Shown here piece by piece: positions 1-9,026 of a stretch of DNA of 64,000 nucleotides. Source of the DNA: JBAZJI01 sp964596325 (GTDB lineage: Bacteria; Patescibacteriota; Minisyncoccia; Minisyncoccales; JAGOPM01); the NCBI GenBank assembly GCA_964596325.1, contig CAZQSQ010000004.1, positions 1 through 64,000 of the forward strand, in the 5' to 3' direction. The number at the start of each line of letters is the position of its first letter. The stretch's first letter is position 1. Position numbers and translations under genes: made by a program. The notes under the pieces are model-generated. The model did no database searches, was not told where the DNA came from, and worked only from the letters and a program-made list of their open reading frames with translations.

Positions 1-92
1 AGCGGAAATATTATCATCGGCGCCAAAAAAATTACCAACTTTTTCCAACTTGCCAACCCTTCACTTAAAGCTTCTGTTTTAACAACTGCCAT
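1..92 (-). CDS. Partial CDS, start of a membrane-anchored protein
   Basis: An open frame starts at an ATG two bases after the stop of the preceding propeller gene and runs off the window edge after 30 codons. The visible part is a short polar head (MAVVKTEALSEGLASWKKL) followed by a hydrophobic run (VIFLAPMIIFP), as in the start of a membrane-anchored protein. The tight spacing suggests it is the next gene of the same minus-strand operon. No Shine-Dalgarno site is visible. Function cannot be judged. Confidence 0.5.
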   Translation of the reverse strand, partial: MAVVKTEALSEGLASWKKLVIFLAPMIIFP

Positions 93-94
93 AT

Positions 95-1696
95 TTACTT
101 GATTTTTATAACTTCTCTAATCAATTCAAACTTTTCGTTTGCATAAAAAATTGAGAATGACTCTCCTTTATTATCCATACCACCAACAAATAAAAGCCCT
201 TTATATTCTCCGCCAATTTGCTTATTATTTCGATAAAATTTAAAGGTCTTCATTTGACTTTCTTGATTATTGATCATTATTGGCTCCAACTTTGCAATTA
301 CCTTGTCGGTTACAGAATTATTTGTAATGATTCTCTCATTTTTTCCGGCAGCAGCAAATAATTTCCCGTTCTTATATATTGCCCTTGATTCCCATAGACT
401 AGAACCATCCATTGTAATAAGGTCTCCTCTATCTGTAAAATATCCCGAAGCGGTGCCGTTAGGCAATCTCTTCTCATTAAAATATGCTACCTCCTCTCCC
501 TTTCGCCTTAATGGTTGATTGCAAAAAATATTTTTACCATTAGGAGAAATATCGCATTGAAACGAATACAGCGCCTCTTTTTTTTCGTTAATTAGGGCTT
601 TTCCGTTTAATAGCACCCTCCCATCATCTATTTCTGCAATAGCATTGTTGTTGACAATTATATTAGAAAAATCATTAGCTCTCGGTATACTTTTCCCCTT
701 AAAATGTGTTATACAATTCTTGGTGCTTGCGTCGCATGACGTGTAATAAAAGGAGCCGTCATCAGAAAAGCCATATTCATCAAAAGCAGTATTATATTTT
801 GTATTTGGTAATTCTTTTCCATTTAATATTATTGCACCCAGCGATCTGTTATTATTTTTGTCTTTACCGTAAGATCGGTATGCGTAGTTCCTACCATCTG
901 GCGAAATAGCTATGTTAAGATGATGACCTTGAGAAAGTATCCTCTTCCCCACATACACGTCACCGCTATCGCTTGCGTATATTGGTCCCGCCCCTATTAT
1001 GAATCCGGTCAATTGCACTACATTGATACTTTTATATAATTTTTCTCTGTTGTAATACAGGGCGTAATTTGATCCCTCCTTTTTTAAGTAGGCATAACTA
1101 TTTAAATCTTTATCTGAAGTATAATCGGTTACATTATTAGTTACATTTATTTTGTTGCTTTCTATCCTTAGCAACATGTCGTTATCAGATGGGTAAAAAT
1201 ATGTATCTGCGGGAATATTATTCGAAAGAATGACCATCAATTTTTTCCCATCCCTACTAATTCTTAATTTACGAAATGACTTGAATAACGGTCCCTTTTG
1301 ACCATTAAACTCAAAATAGAAACTATCTTTGCTTTTTGTGTCTCGACATTTTTTTACATAATAATCGCCAACAGAACTATCAATAAGGCCCCGATCATCC
1401 TTCGTAATGATTTCGCAATTAAAATCACGGCCATTAATATAAGTCCACTTTTCATCGTAATAGCCTTCCTTTCCATGATAAGTCAAAATATATGGTATTA
1501 CTTCGCCACCCTTTCCCCCACTTAAACATAATGGTGGATCTGTCATAAAATTGTAAGCATTCTTATTCTTGAGGTTAAATAATAAATATTTTCCTGGCAT
1601 TAACCTTGTTGTTTCCTGACAAAACTTTTCCGCTTTCGAAATAAATGGGATAAAAAGTACCAATAATAACAATAAATATAATATTTTATTTTTCAT
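95..1696 (-). CDS. Secreted beta-propeller-like protein (paralogue 1)
   Basis: 533 residues. A signal peptide is clear: MKNK, a long Leu/Ile core, and a likely cleavage after SKA near residue 22. The mature part carries repeated short blocks of the type S-x-DG-x-x-Y/F (SRDGKKLMVIL, SPDGRNYAYRS, SDDGSFYYTS, SPNGKNIFC). These are typical of PD40/WD40-like beta-propeller blades, so a folded extracytoplasmic propeller is likely. It is a diverged tandem copy of the gene directly upstream (1 bp apart): both share the signal-peptide layout, a paired-cysteine N-terminus and a C-terminus ending in VIKI(N)K. The stretch is visibly more AT-rich than the hydrogenase genes next to it. No enzyme motif is seen; ligand and role are unknown. 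Confidence 0.8.
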   Translation of the reverse strand: MKNKILYLLLLLVLFIPFISKAEKFCQETTRLMPGKYLLFNLKNKNAYNFMTDPPLCLSGGKGGEVIPYILTYHGKEGYYDEKWTYINGRDFNCEIITKDDRGLIDSSVGDYYVKKCRDTKSKDSFYFEFNGQKGPLFKSFRKLRISRDGKKLMVILSNNIPADTYFYPSDNDMLLRIESNKINVTNNVTDYTSDKDLNSYAYLKKEGSNYALYYNREKLYKSINVVQLTGFIIGAGPIYASDSGDVYVGKRILSQGHHLNIAISPDGRNYAYRSYGKDKNNNRSLGAIILNGKELPNTKYNTAFDEYGFSDDGSFYYTSCDASTKNCITHFKGKSIPRANDFSNIIVNNNAIAEIDDGRVLLNGKALINEKKEALYSFQCDISPNGKNIFCNQPLRRKGEEVAYFNEKRLPNGTASGYFTDRGDLITMDGSSLWESRAIYKNGKLFAAAGKNERIITNNSVTDKVIAKLEPIMINNQESQMKTFKFYRNNKQIGGEYKGLLFVGGMDNKGESFSIFYANEKFELIREVIKIK

Positions 1697-1697
1697 A

Positions 1698-3269
1698 TTA
1701 CTTGTTTATTTTAATAACATCCTTAAAAACTTTGCCTTTTTGCAAAAAGATAACTACTAAATATTTGCCATCGTCCGTCAAATTAGCCTCATTATTTTTT
1801 GGGTATATTTTACCAATCTGGGTTTTACCACTAAAGAATCTAGTTTCATCATTATTTACTGACTGCCGGCCAATTATGTACTTTGCATATGAGGAATTAG
1901 AATAAATTAATTCATTATCGTTGCTTGCGGTAACAATCAATTTACTATTTTTATATAGTCCTCTTGTACCATTTTTATTATCTGAAACAACAATGATCCC
2001 TCCATCGCTCGAAAATCCTGCCTGCCTTAAGCCTACCGGAAGTTTATTATTATTAATATATGCATTCTTGACGTCTTGAGAATAAAATGCGTCAGCAAAG
2101 TATACATTGCGGCCATCATCAGATAATTCAAAATAATATTTATTTGGCAATAGCTCAACATATATCTTACCCATTCTCGCTCCGTTGAGTATAATTTCAC
2201 TGTATTTTTCGTTTTGCACCGTCAAACCAGATACTAATAGTGCAAATCCTTTAGAATTTGCAATCACTTTTACAATGCCCTCATTACCAATTTCAACCTT
2301 TTTGCCATAACACTCAAAGTAACGCCGCCCATTCAATCGAGAAACATAACAAAATTTTCCGTTGTCGGAAAATATGAAAGGGTCAGTCTCACTATCTAAT
2401 GAACCGGTATTTTTAAGTTCTTTCCCGTCTAAAAAAATATTATTATTCCCAGGCTTTTTATCGCAATTCGGGTCCCGGTCATCTCGATACGCAATACTCT
2501 TCCAATTCGGAGAAAATACTATCACTCTGTCAAAGCAAGTATTATTATCTTGCAATGAATTGCCAATATAGAAGACATTTCCTTCGATTTTTGCCATCGT
2601 CCGATAAACCGGACCCCTGCCGGAAATAAAACCGGCAAACCCAGAAAACATTGGGAATGGTCCGTTTTTTACGCCCTTATAATTAACAAAATAATTCCCT
2701 TGCTCGAAATAAGCATAAGCGTAATCTAATAAATTAGTATCTGCCGCGAAATACCAAACGTTGCTTGCCAATACCATATTTTTATCACCTATCAAGATTA
2801 GACTGCCAAATGAATCACCATTAGTAATGATGGCCATCATCCTTTTACCGTCACCACTTATCTTAAGACCTTTGAACTCTTTGAACTCTTGGCTTCTGTG
2901 ACCATTAAAGTCAAAATAATATTTATCGCGAGAATTTTTGGCAGGACACATCTTGGCGTAATACTTTTTGTCGCGATCATACTCGTCAAAAATGGCCTTA
3001 CAGCCATCTTTTTTCCCATCAAAAAAATATCCTTCGCCATGCTCATCCTGGTTGTACCCATTCATCATGTAGGTTAACTCAAACAATCCGGAATTATTAG
3101 GTGAGAGGCACCATTCTCTCGGAATAACACTAATATTTTCACTATACTCCGCCAAGATATATCTACCTTCTCTGGGTAGCGACTTCAGTGGGCATGTTTC
3201 ATATCCATAAGCTAAAATTGGAAATAGTATCGAGAGAATGATAAATACAGATATTCTTTTTATTATCAT
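1698..3269 (-). CDS. Secreted beta-propeller-like protein (paralogue 2)
   Basis: 523 residues. The N-terminus is a signal peptide (MIIKRISVFIILSILFPILA, cleavage near residue 21). At least six blade-like repeats follow (SGDGKRMMAII, SPNWKSIAYRDD, SDNGKFCYVS, SDDGRNVYFAD, SSDGGIIVVSDN, TDDGKYLVVIF), matching a six- or seven-bladed WD40/PD40 propeller. It is paralogous to the gene just downstream and ends with the same VIKIN(K) tail. It begins 5 bp after the hydrogenase stop codon, so it may be read through from the hydrogenase operon. The function is not recognisable; a surface-binding or scaffold role is only a guess from the fold. Confidence 0.8.
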   Translation of the reverse strand: MIIKRISVFIILSILFPILAYGYETCPLKSLPREGRYILAEYSENISVIPREWCLSPNNSGLFELTYMMNGYNQDEHGEGYFFDGKKDGCKAIFDEYDRDKKYYAKMCPAKNSRDKYYFDFNGHRSQEFKEFKGLKISGDGKRMMAIITNGDSFGSLILIGDKNMVLASNVWYFAADTNLLDYAYAYFEQGNYFVNYKGVKNGPFPMFSGFAGFISGRGPVYRTMAKIEGNVFYIGNSLQDNNTCFDRVIVFSPNWKSIAYRDDRDPNCDKKPGNNNIFLDGKELKNTGSLDSETDPFIFSDNGKFCYVSRLNGRRYFECYGKKVEIGNEGIVKVIANSKGFALLVSGLTVQNEKYSEIILNGARMGKIYVELLPNKYYFELSDDGRNVYFADAFYSQDVKNAYINNNKLPVGLRQAGFSSDGGIIVVSDNKNGTRGLYKNSKLIVTASNDNELIYSNSSYAKYIIGRQSVNNDETRFFSGKTQIGKIYPKNNEANLTDDGKYLVVIFLQKGKVFKDVIKINK

Positions 3270-3274
3270 ATTAA

Positions 3275-4999
3275 CTATTTGATTTTCGTTTCCCTTTCTT
3301 TTTTAGCGTAATAGGTATGCAAAATCTTTTTGCGATTGGCTTCTTCTTTCAAATACCCATCATAGAGCATTTGCACATCTGGGTTTTTATGGGCCGAGCG
3401 CACCGGGCAGGTATTATCCGCCAATTTCAAAGCCTCGATCCGCGCTTTGCGGATTTTGGGGCTAACGGGCAGCGGGTTGCCTCCCCCGCCAATACAGCCG
3501 TCATGGCAGGCCATAAACTCCACGTAGTGATATAACCCGGGATTGTTTTTTATCTCCTCCAAAACCTGCACTGCGCTTTCCATGGTATTAACCGCACAGG
3601 CCCGCAGTTCAACCTTACCGGCTTTGGCCTTACAAACATAACAATTTTTAATTTTGGCGTGAGGCACGAACTTGAAATCTTTTAACTCCTTGCCGGCCAA
3701 AATCTCATAAGCGGTCCGGAAAGCTGATTCGGTCACACCTCCGGAGCGGCCATAAATTACACCCGCCCCCGACGGCCGACAAAGTTCAGAAAGCGCCTCA
3801 TCCGGGGCAATCTTGCGCAAATCAACATGATTTTTCTTAAAAACCCACGCCAATTCCCGGGTAGTCAGAACATAATCAACCGGCGCAATCCCATCAACGG
3901 CCAATTCGGGTCTTTTAATCTCATATTTTTTGGCCACACAAGGCATAACTGTAACCACGCTCACCGCCTTAGGGCTTAAACCATTTTTGGTCGCCCAATA
4001 ATTTTTCAAAAGCCCTCCCAACATTATTTGCGGACTGCGTGCACTGGTAAAATTTGGTATCCATTGTGGCGCGTAAAATTCCACCCACTTAACCCACGCC
4101 GGGCAGCAGGAGGAAAACATGGGCAAATTTTTATTTTCTTTGATGCGGCCCACCAGTTCATTAACCTCTTCGATCGTGGTCACATCCGCTCCCGAGCTTA
4201 CATCAAAAACATTTTTAATGCCCATCTTTTTTAAGCCAGAAATTATATGGCCGGTTACTAGGCTGCCATGGGGCAGATTAAAAAGTTCTCCGATAGTGGC
4301 CCTAATGGCTGGGGCAAAAGCCACCAAAACAACTTTGTCTTTTTCTTTCAAAAAATCTTCGCTGTTTTCAAATTCCCCTCCCCCTTCAATAGCGCCCACC
4401 GGGCAATGAACAATGCACTGGCCGCAATAAATGCAATCGCGTTTGCTGTCTTTAGTGGGGCAAACTTCAAAAAAATCTTCCCGCTTTTCGATATCATAAA
4501 AGCCGACCTGCTGGCGTTGGCACATTTCTACGCAATTATGGCAATCTATACACTTATCTTGGTCAAAATGGATACTGGGACCAAAATCATAAATCGTATT
4601 TTTTTTCTTGCGCAGCGGATATTTGTTTATCTTGGCCCCAAATTGCTTGGCATAATTCAATAAGACGCAACGGCCGCGCAAAATGCAATCATGGCATTCG
4701 ATTTTATGTTGGCCTAAAATCAATTCCAAATTTTGACGGCGCAAATGGTAAACTTGGGGTGTCTGGTAATGCACCACCATACCCTCTTTTGCCTCAACCG
4801 AGCAGGAAGTATGCACGCCTTTTTGCCCTTCAATTTCCACCAAACAAAGCCGGCAATTAGCCTTTACGCATAAATCATCGTGCTGGCAAAGCCCGGGAAT
4901 ATTAATGCCATTATCCCGCGCCACCTCAAAAATAGTCCGGCCGGGGGCGGTTTCGATTACTTTCTTGCCTATTGTGATTTTTATCTTGTCCTTACTCAT
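3275..4999 (-). CDS. hydA: [FeFe] hydrogenase catalytic subunit, group A-like
   Basis: 574 residues, cytoplasmic. Modules in order: a 2Fe-2S ferredoxin domain (Cys38, Cys49, Cys52, Cys65), a His-Cys 4Fe-4S site (His97, Cys101, Cys104, Cys110), a two-cluster ferredoxin domain (CIDCHNC and CIYCGQCIVHCP, about residues 149-205), then the H-cluster domain with all three signatures: SSCCPAW (Cys298/Cys299), MPCVAKKYE (352-360) and MACHDGCIGGGGNP (496-509). All expected cluster ligands, including the proton-relay Cys298, are present, so an active enzyme making or oxidising H2 is likely. The architecture matches the larger subunits of NAD(P)-linked or electron-bifurcating hydrogenases. It overlaps the upstream TPR gene by 8 bp and shares an operon with a NuoF-like subunit, its probable electron partner. 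Confidence 0.95.
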   Translation of the reverse strand: MSKDKIKITIGKKVIETAPGRTIFEVARDNGINIPGLCQHDDLCVKANCRLCLVEIEGQKGVHTSCSVEAKEGMVVHYQTPQVYHLRRQNLELILGQHKIECHDCILRGRCVLLNYAKQFGAKINKYPLRKKKNTIYDFGPSIHFDQDKCIDCHNCVEMCQRQQVGFYDIEKREDFFEVCPTKDSKRDCIYCGQCIVHCPVGAIEGGGEFENSEDFLKEKDKVVLVAFAPAIRATIGELFNLPHGSLVTGHIISGLKKMGIKNVFDVSSGADVTTIEEVNELVGRIKENKNLPMFSSCCPAWVKWVEFYAPQWIPNFTSARSPQIMLGGLLKNYWATKNGLSPKAVSVVTVMPCVAKKYEIKRPELAVDGIAPVDYVLTTRELAWVFKKNHVDLRKIAPDEALSELCRPSGAGVIYGRSGGVTESAFRTAYEILAGKELKDFKFVPHAKIKNCYVCKAKAGKVELRACAVNTMESAVQVLEEIKNNPGLYHYVEFMACHDGCIGGGGNPLPVSPKIRKARIEALKLADNTCPVRSAHKNPDVQMLYDGYLKEEANRKKILHTYYAKKERETKIK

Positions 5000-7145
5000 T
5001 TATTTGTTGTTCATTCTTAGGGGCTGGCCAAATTTTGCCTAGTTCGGCGGCTGCACTTTGAATATTCCGTAAATTAATCCCATCACTGAGCTTTTCTTTA
5101 GCTACTTCCCAAACTGCCCGCCCTTTTTGTAAATTTTCCCCCAATGCATTACCCTTTAAGGCCTCTATTTTTGCCAAAAATGCGCGATATTGAGCATTTT
5201 TAGACTTGTCTTTAGATACGCTTATAGCCAAATCAATCCCAATTTTAGCCTTATCGGCGTCGCCTTCTTTTAAGAAAAAATCAGCGACTTTTTTATAAAT
5301 GTCTTCAGAAAAAATTGTTCCCGCATGTAAAACATCATCATAATATTTTTTCGCAGATGCAATATCTCCACTTTTCTCTGATGCATTGGCTGCAAGCAAT
5401 ACAGCTCTGTAATTGTCAGGGTCAGCTTCTAAAGATTTTTCCAAAATCTCTTTTGCCCTTACTGTTTGCCCAAAACTATCAGCCACTTGGGCAAAAATGG
5501 AATTGGCCTGCGGATCTTTTCCAAACTTAATTAAAGCACTATCAAGCATCTCTCTGGCCTTATCCGGACTCTCGTAGTCATTCGTGCCCACTATCAAGCG
5601 TGCGGCAAGAACAGGGTCGCTCGGGTCTGCATCCGAAGCCCTTTTTCTCAGGGCAAGAGCTCTTGTGGTATCTATGCTTAAATATTCAACAGCCACATTA
5701 TTTGCCACGGCCGCGAGCAAACTATTCTCCGCCGGAGCTACATGAAGGAATTCCTGCCCATATCGAAAACTAACACCTTGTTTGGATTTACCCGAAGCAA
5801 TATTGATAATATCCTGCAATTCTACTTTACTGCCATCGGGTTTTGTTCCAAATATTCGTCCACCACTAAGCTGAGAAGGAAGAGAAGTATCTGTATTTTC
5901 AACCAACCAAACTCGCCCCTCTTTGGTAGATATAATGGAAAGAACATGACCCGGAATATGCACGAGAGCATTATCAATTCCGGCCTCTTTCATTATTTGG
6001 CCAAAAAGTGCAGTTTTACCAAGACAATTTTGCGCCCTTAACTCACTAATTTTTTGCGGGGTATCGCTTTGGGGCTCAAAATCTAAAGTCCCGATTAATT
6101 TTTTGATATTACTCGCAAAGTCCAATTCGTCTGCGCCGGCGATATCTTCGGGAAAAGAGGACCTTTTCAAATCTTGTTTGATACGCTCGCGGAAATTTTT
6201 TACATCCACCAACTCCTCTATAGGGGCTCGGCGTTCAAAATAATATTCAAGCACATTAGCGGTTTCTGAATTATTCCCGCCAATTCCGGCCAATTCCTTT
6301 TTAAGCAACCCCTTATAGCCACCCTCTTGAATGGCTATTTCTAAATCCTGATAAGCGCGTTCCACTTCCCTGCCCAAATTACCCTGCGCCTTGGCATAAA
6401 AACGCTGCGCAACGGAGGGCGCTTCTTTCGAGTTAATTCTTTCTGAATTTTGGCGGCCGCCTTTTTCGGCCAAATGGAAATACTGTGCTAAAGTTTCCAA
6501 ACGCTTCACCTCCAAAGCCTCCTCTTGTAACTCTTTGGGCAGAACCTCAATGGCTGCTGTACGCTTTTTATAGAGATCCTCTCCGGCTAGCCATTTATCA
6601 AGATGCTTAGTTTCCTGGTCGCTTAAGGGTATCTCGGCAATAATCTTAAGCCACTCGTTATTATCTTCGGCAGAAAGCGGCCGAACCATTTCCTCCCCCA
6701 GAGCCTTCTGTCCGTATTCAAAAAACTCTTCCGCCGTCTTTTCGGCCATGCCGCGGCCATTGCCGATATTTTCCGCGCGCTTAGCGATATAAACTCCAGC
6801 ATTGCGGAAATTCTCGCCATATTCACGAACTTGTTCCTGCCACTGCTCCTGCATTTCGGGATCGCCTTCATAAACATCTAAAGCGACCTTCCCGGTAATT
6901 TTGGGCATTTCGTAAAACTTCATGTCGCGGGGCACATGCAAAACTTTTCTCTCACCCTCCAGTGAAATTGGCTGTTCCTTATATTCTTTTTCCCATTGGG
7001 CCCGCTCCAAAACATCCAGCTCCACATAGCTGTTTATCCTGCACCAATCCTCCATCAAATAGCGGGAAAATGGCTGGGATAATAATTCCCTTTCAGCCAC
7101 CTTCTCCATTCCCAAACCGATTTTTTGTTCAGGTTTTTGTTCCAT
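4992..7145 (-). CDS. Transglutaminase-like domain protein with TPR repeats
   Basis: 717 residues, no signal peptide, so probably cytoplasmic. The N-terminal 350 residues are helical and charged with no family I recognise. Around residues 368-420 there is a transglutaminase/papain-like core: NCLGKTALFG with Cys374, IPGHVLSI with His400 and VWLVENTD just after, in the usual Cys-His-Asp/Asn order. From about 490 to 660 come TPR-like helical repeats (for example DPQANSIFAQVADSFGQTV, ADPDNYRAVLLAANASEKSG). It lies between the two hydrogenase subunit genes: it abuts the NuoF-like gene with no gap and overlaps hydA by 8 bp. That suggests a role with the hydrogenase, such as assembly, processing or scaffolding, but this is inference. 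Peptidase activity is unproven. Confidence 0.75.
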   Translation of the reverse strand: MEQKPEQKIGLGMEKVAERELLSQPFSRYLMEDWCRINSYVELDVLERAQWEKEYKEQPISLEGERKVLHVPRDMKFYEMPKITGKVALDVYEGDPEMQEQWQEQVREYGENFRNAGVYIAKRAENIGNGRGMAEKTAEEFFEYGQKALGEEMVRPLSAEDNNEWLKIIAEIPLSDQETKHLDKWLAGEDLYKKRTAAIEVLPKELQEEALEVKRLETLAQYFHLAEKGGRQNSERINSKEAPSVAQRFYAKAQGNLGREVERAYQDLEIAIQEGGYKGLLKKELAGIGGNNSETANVLEYYFERRAPIEELVDVKNFRERIKQDLKRSSFPEDIAGADELDFASNIKKLIGTLDFEPQSDTPQKISELRAQNCLGKTALFGQIMKEAGIDNALVHIPGHVLSIISTKEGRVWLVENTDTSLPSQLSGGRIFGTKPDGSKVELQDIINIASGKSKQGVSFRYGQEFLHVAPAENSLLAAVANNVAVEYLSIDTTRALALRKRASDADPSDPVLAARLIVGTNDYESPDKAREMLDSALIKFGKDPQANSIFAQVADSFGQTVRAKEILEKSLEADPDNYRAVLLAANASEKSGDIASAKKYYDDVLHAGTIFSEDIYKKVADFFLKEGDADKAKIGIDLAISVSKDKSKNAQYRAFLAKIEALKGNALGENLQKGRAVWEVAKEKLSDGINLRNIQSAAAELGKIWPAPKNEQQINE

Positions 7146-8132
7146 TTACTTTTTCATCACCTTGCGCAATAGCCCACGGAAAGGCAAAGGCATGCCCCTG
7201 CCCAAAGGGCAGAAACTAGCTTTCTCCAAAGTGTCCAACATTTTATAAAATTCCGGATAATCAATTTTATTGCTCAAAACCATTTCCAAAATCCGGTGCG
7301 CACCCTCGCGGCAAGGCGTGCATTTATCGCAATTCTCATTGGTAAAAAACTGCGCCCATTCCTGCATCAAAAATATCGGGTCGGTCTTTTTCTTGCTGAA
7401 AACCACTATAGCCCCGGCACCTTCCACCAATTTATTGACCAATTCCTCTTTAAGATAAATTGCCCCGCTGGCCCCGCCGCCGCACTGGATAAAAAAGTCT
7501 TCATCCAACCAATTACCCGTCTGGCTTAAAATCTGTTTAATGGGCATATTCAGTTCCACTTCATAAACGCCAGGATTGGGAATATCTCCGGAAATGGTGG
7601 CAAAGCGCGTATTTTTATATTCGCCTTTGGCAATTTTGGAAACGCAATAAAATGTCTCGATATTATTTATCAAGGTTGGCTGCCCAAAAAGACCGCAAGT
7701 GGTCGGATAAGGCGGTTTAAGCCTTGGTTCTTGGAACTTGCCTTCAATAGTATTGAGCATGGCCGTCTCCTCTCCCCCGATGTAGTAACCTTCTTTGCGG
7801 AATTGCTTGATAGGCAAATTGCCAATATAGCGGTGCAGGTGTTGGGAATAGGAATGGAAGTAATCGTGGTTCAAATAAATATAAGCTTCGCTCTTGCCTA
7901 AAAATTCCAAAGCGATTTTAAGGCCGTTTATCAAATCTTCCGGATGGTTCTCGATGATGAATTTATCTTTGGCTACTTTAGGCTCGCCTTCACTGCCATT
8001 AGCGACAATATATTTATAATCAGCCTTGGCTTCTTTAACCATCTGCCATTTTTGCCAAACAGGAAAACCCGCCCCTCCCCGGCCGCGCAAATCCGCTTTC
8101 TTTAGTTTTTCAATAATTGAGCCTCCAAACAT
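7146..8132 (-). CDS. NuoF/HydB-like NADH-binding flavoprotein subunit
   Basis: 328 residues. The FMN/NAD(H)-binding fold of the NuoF family is clear: LRGRGGAGFP near residue 15, the acidic NGSEGEP motif, IGGEETAMLN near residue 118, then an SLBB-like segment. A C-terminal 4Fe-4S motif (CDKCTPCREG, with the last Cys in SFCPLGRG) completes it. It should pass electrons between NAD(P)H and the hydrogenase encoded two genes downstream. It is short: NuoF is usually about 420 residues and HydB about 600, and both the leading segment before LRGRGG and any extra ferredoxin domains are missing here. No NuoE/HydC-like thioredoxin-fold 2Fe-2S gene is present nearby. The gene is 36 bp downstream of the operon's first gene. 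Confidence 0.9.
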   Translation of the reverse strand: MFGGSIIEKLKKADLRGRGGAGFPVWQKWQMVKEAKADYKYIVANGSEGEPKVAKDKFIIENHPEDLINGLKIALEFLGKSEAYIYLNHDYFHSYSQHLHRYIGNLPIKQFRKEGYYIGGEETAMLNTIEGKFQEPRLKPPYPTTCGLFGQPTLINNIETFYCVSKIAKGEYKNTRFATISGDIPNPGVYEVELNMPIKQILSQTGNWLDEDFFIQCGGGASGAIYLKEELVNKLVEGAGAIVVFSKKKTDPIFLMQEWAQFFTNENCDKCTPCREGAHRILEMVLSNKIDYPEFYKMLDTLEKASFCPLGRGMPLPFRGLLRKVMKK

Positions 8133-8168
8133 ACAAAATAAAATGCCTGATATCTAATTATTTTCGCT

Positions 8169-8864
8169 TCATTCGCCTTCACTGATTGATTGCTCTGCCT
8201 CTTCCAGCTGCTTCTTTTTTTCTTTTTCCTCTTTTTCCTTTTTCTTCTGGAGATCACCCTCCCTGTCTTCTACCTGCTTGCCTTGCGCAATTTCTTTAGC
8301 CACAGTTTCGAACAGTTTGGCTCGCGACATTACTTGGCCTTTATAGAGCGGCGCCGTGGCATCAGCCCATTCCAAATGCCGGCTTAAAATCGGATTAATT
8401 TTACTCCTCAAATCATTATTGGTTGTCCGGCTGCCGTAATAACTGGCCACCCCCTCTTTAATCGACGAGGCGAGGTCTACCTGCCCTTCTGGGCCGCGCA
8501 CCAAGCTTGAACCGATATTGCGTGAAATTTCCCGGATAAGCTCATCATTGGGCACGAAGCTCTTGGCTTCTTCGGGTGAAGTTTTTTTGGCCTCGGCAAA
8601 AAATTCCAACATAAATTTGCGCACAGCTTTGGCCGCCTCTTTTTTGACAATGGGTGTGCCAAGCATCTCATTTCCCGGCTCTTTGGCTAGCGAATCTAAA
8701 TGGTCGGAAAAGGCCCTTTTATTCATGGACTTCATTTCAATGTAGGAAAAATCCAATTTCTCGGGCTTCTCTATTATAGCCCCATCCTCCTCAATCGCCC
8801 GGGCCGCTGGTTCCTTTTTATTAGCATTAGGTTCCATAGTTTTTCTGATTAAATTCCAAAACAC
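8169..8864 (-). CDS. Hypothetical protein, first gene of the hydrogenase operon
   Basis: 231 residues, mostly helical, no signal peptide or membrane segment. The last 35 residues are almost only Glu, Lys and Gln (for example KKKEKEEKEKKKQLEEAE) and should form a charged coiled coil. The start chosen is a GTG because an AAAAGG site lies 5 bp upstream; an ATG nine codons later (8837) has no such site. It is not a family I recognise. It stands at the head of the minus-strand hydrogenase operon, divergent from the phosphatase-like gene at 9027, so it may be an accessory protein of that system. Confidence 0.6.
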   Translation of the reverse strand: MFWNLIRKTMEPNANKKEPAARAIEEDGAIIEKPEKLDFSYIEMKSMNKRAFSDHLDSLAKEPGNEMLGTPIVKKEAAKAVRKFMLEFFAEAKKTSPEEAKSFVPNDELIREISRNIGSSLVRGPEGQVDLASSIKEGVASYYGSRTTNNDLRSKINPILSRHLEWADATAPLYKGQVMSRAKLFETVAKEIAQGKQVEDREGDLQKKKEKEEKEKKKQLEEAEQSISEGE

Positions 8865-8965
8865 GCAAACCTTTTGCGCTTTCCTCTAAATTATACAAAA
8901 ATTGCCCGGGCTCTGCTAATTTTTTTTCAACAGTCAACAGGCAAAAAGTTAAAAATAATATCTCA

Positions 8966-8994
8966 TTGACAAATTTATAAAAAAATATTATAAT
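8966..8994 (+). promoter_or_regulatory. Consensus sigma70-type promoter
   Basis: TTGACA (8966-8971), a 17-bp spacer and TATAAT (8989-8994) match the housekeeping consensus exactly. It drives the IMPase-like gene, whose AAGGAGG site and TTG start follow within 40 bp. Confidence 0.85.
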
Positions 8995-9026
8995 TTTTTA
9001 CATTAAAAACTGCAAGGAGGATAAAT

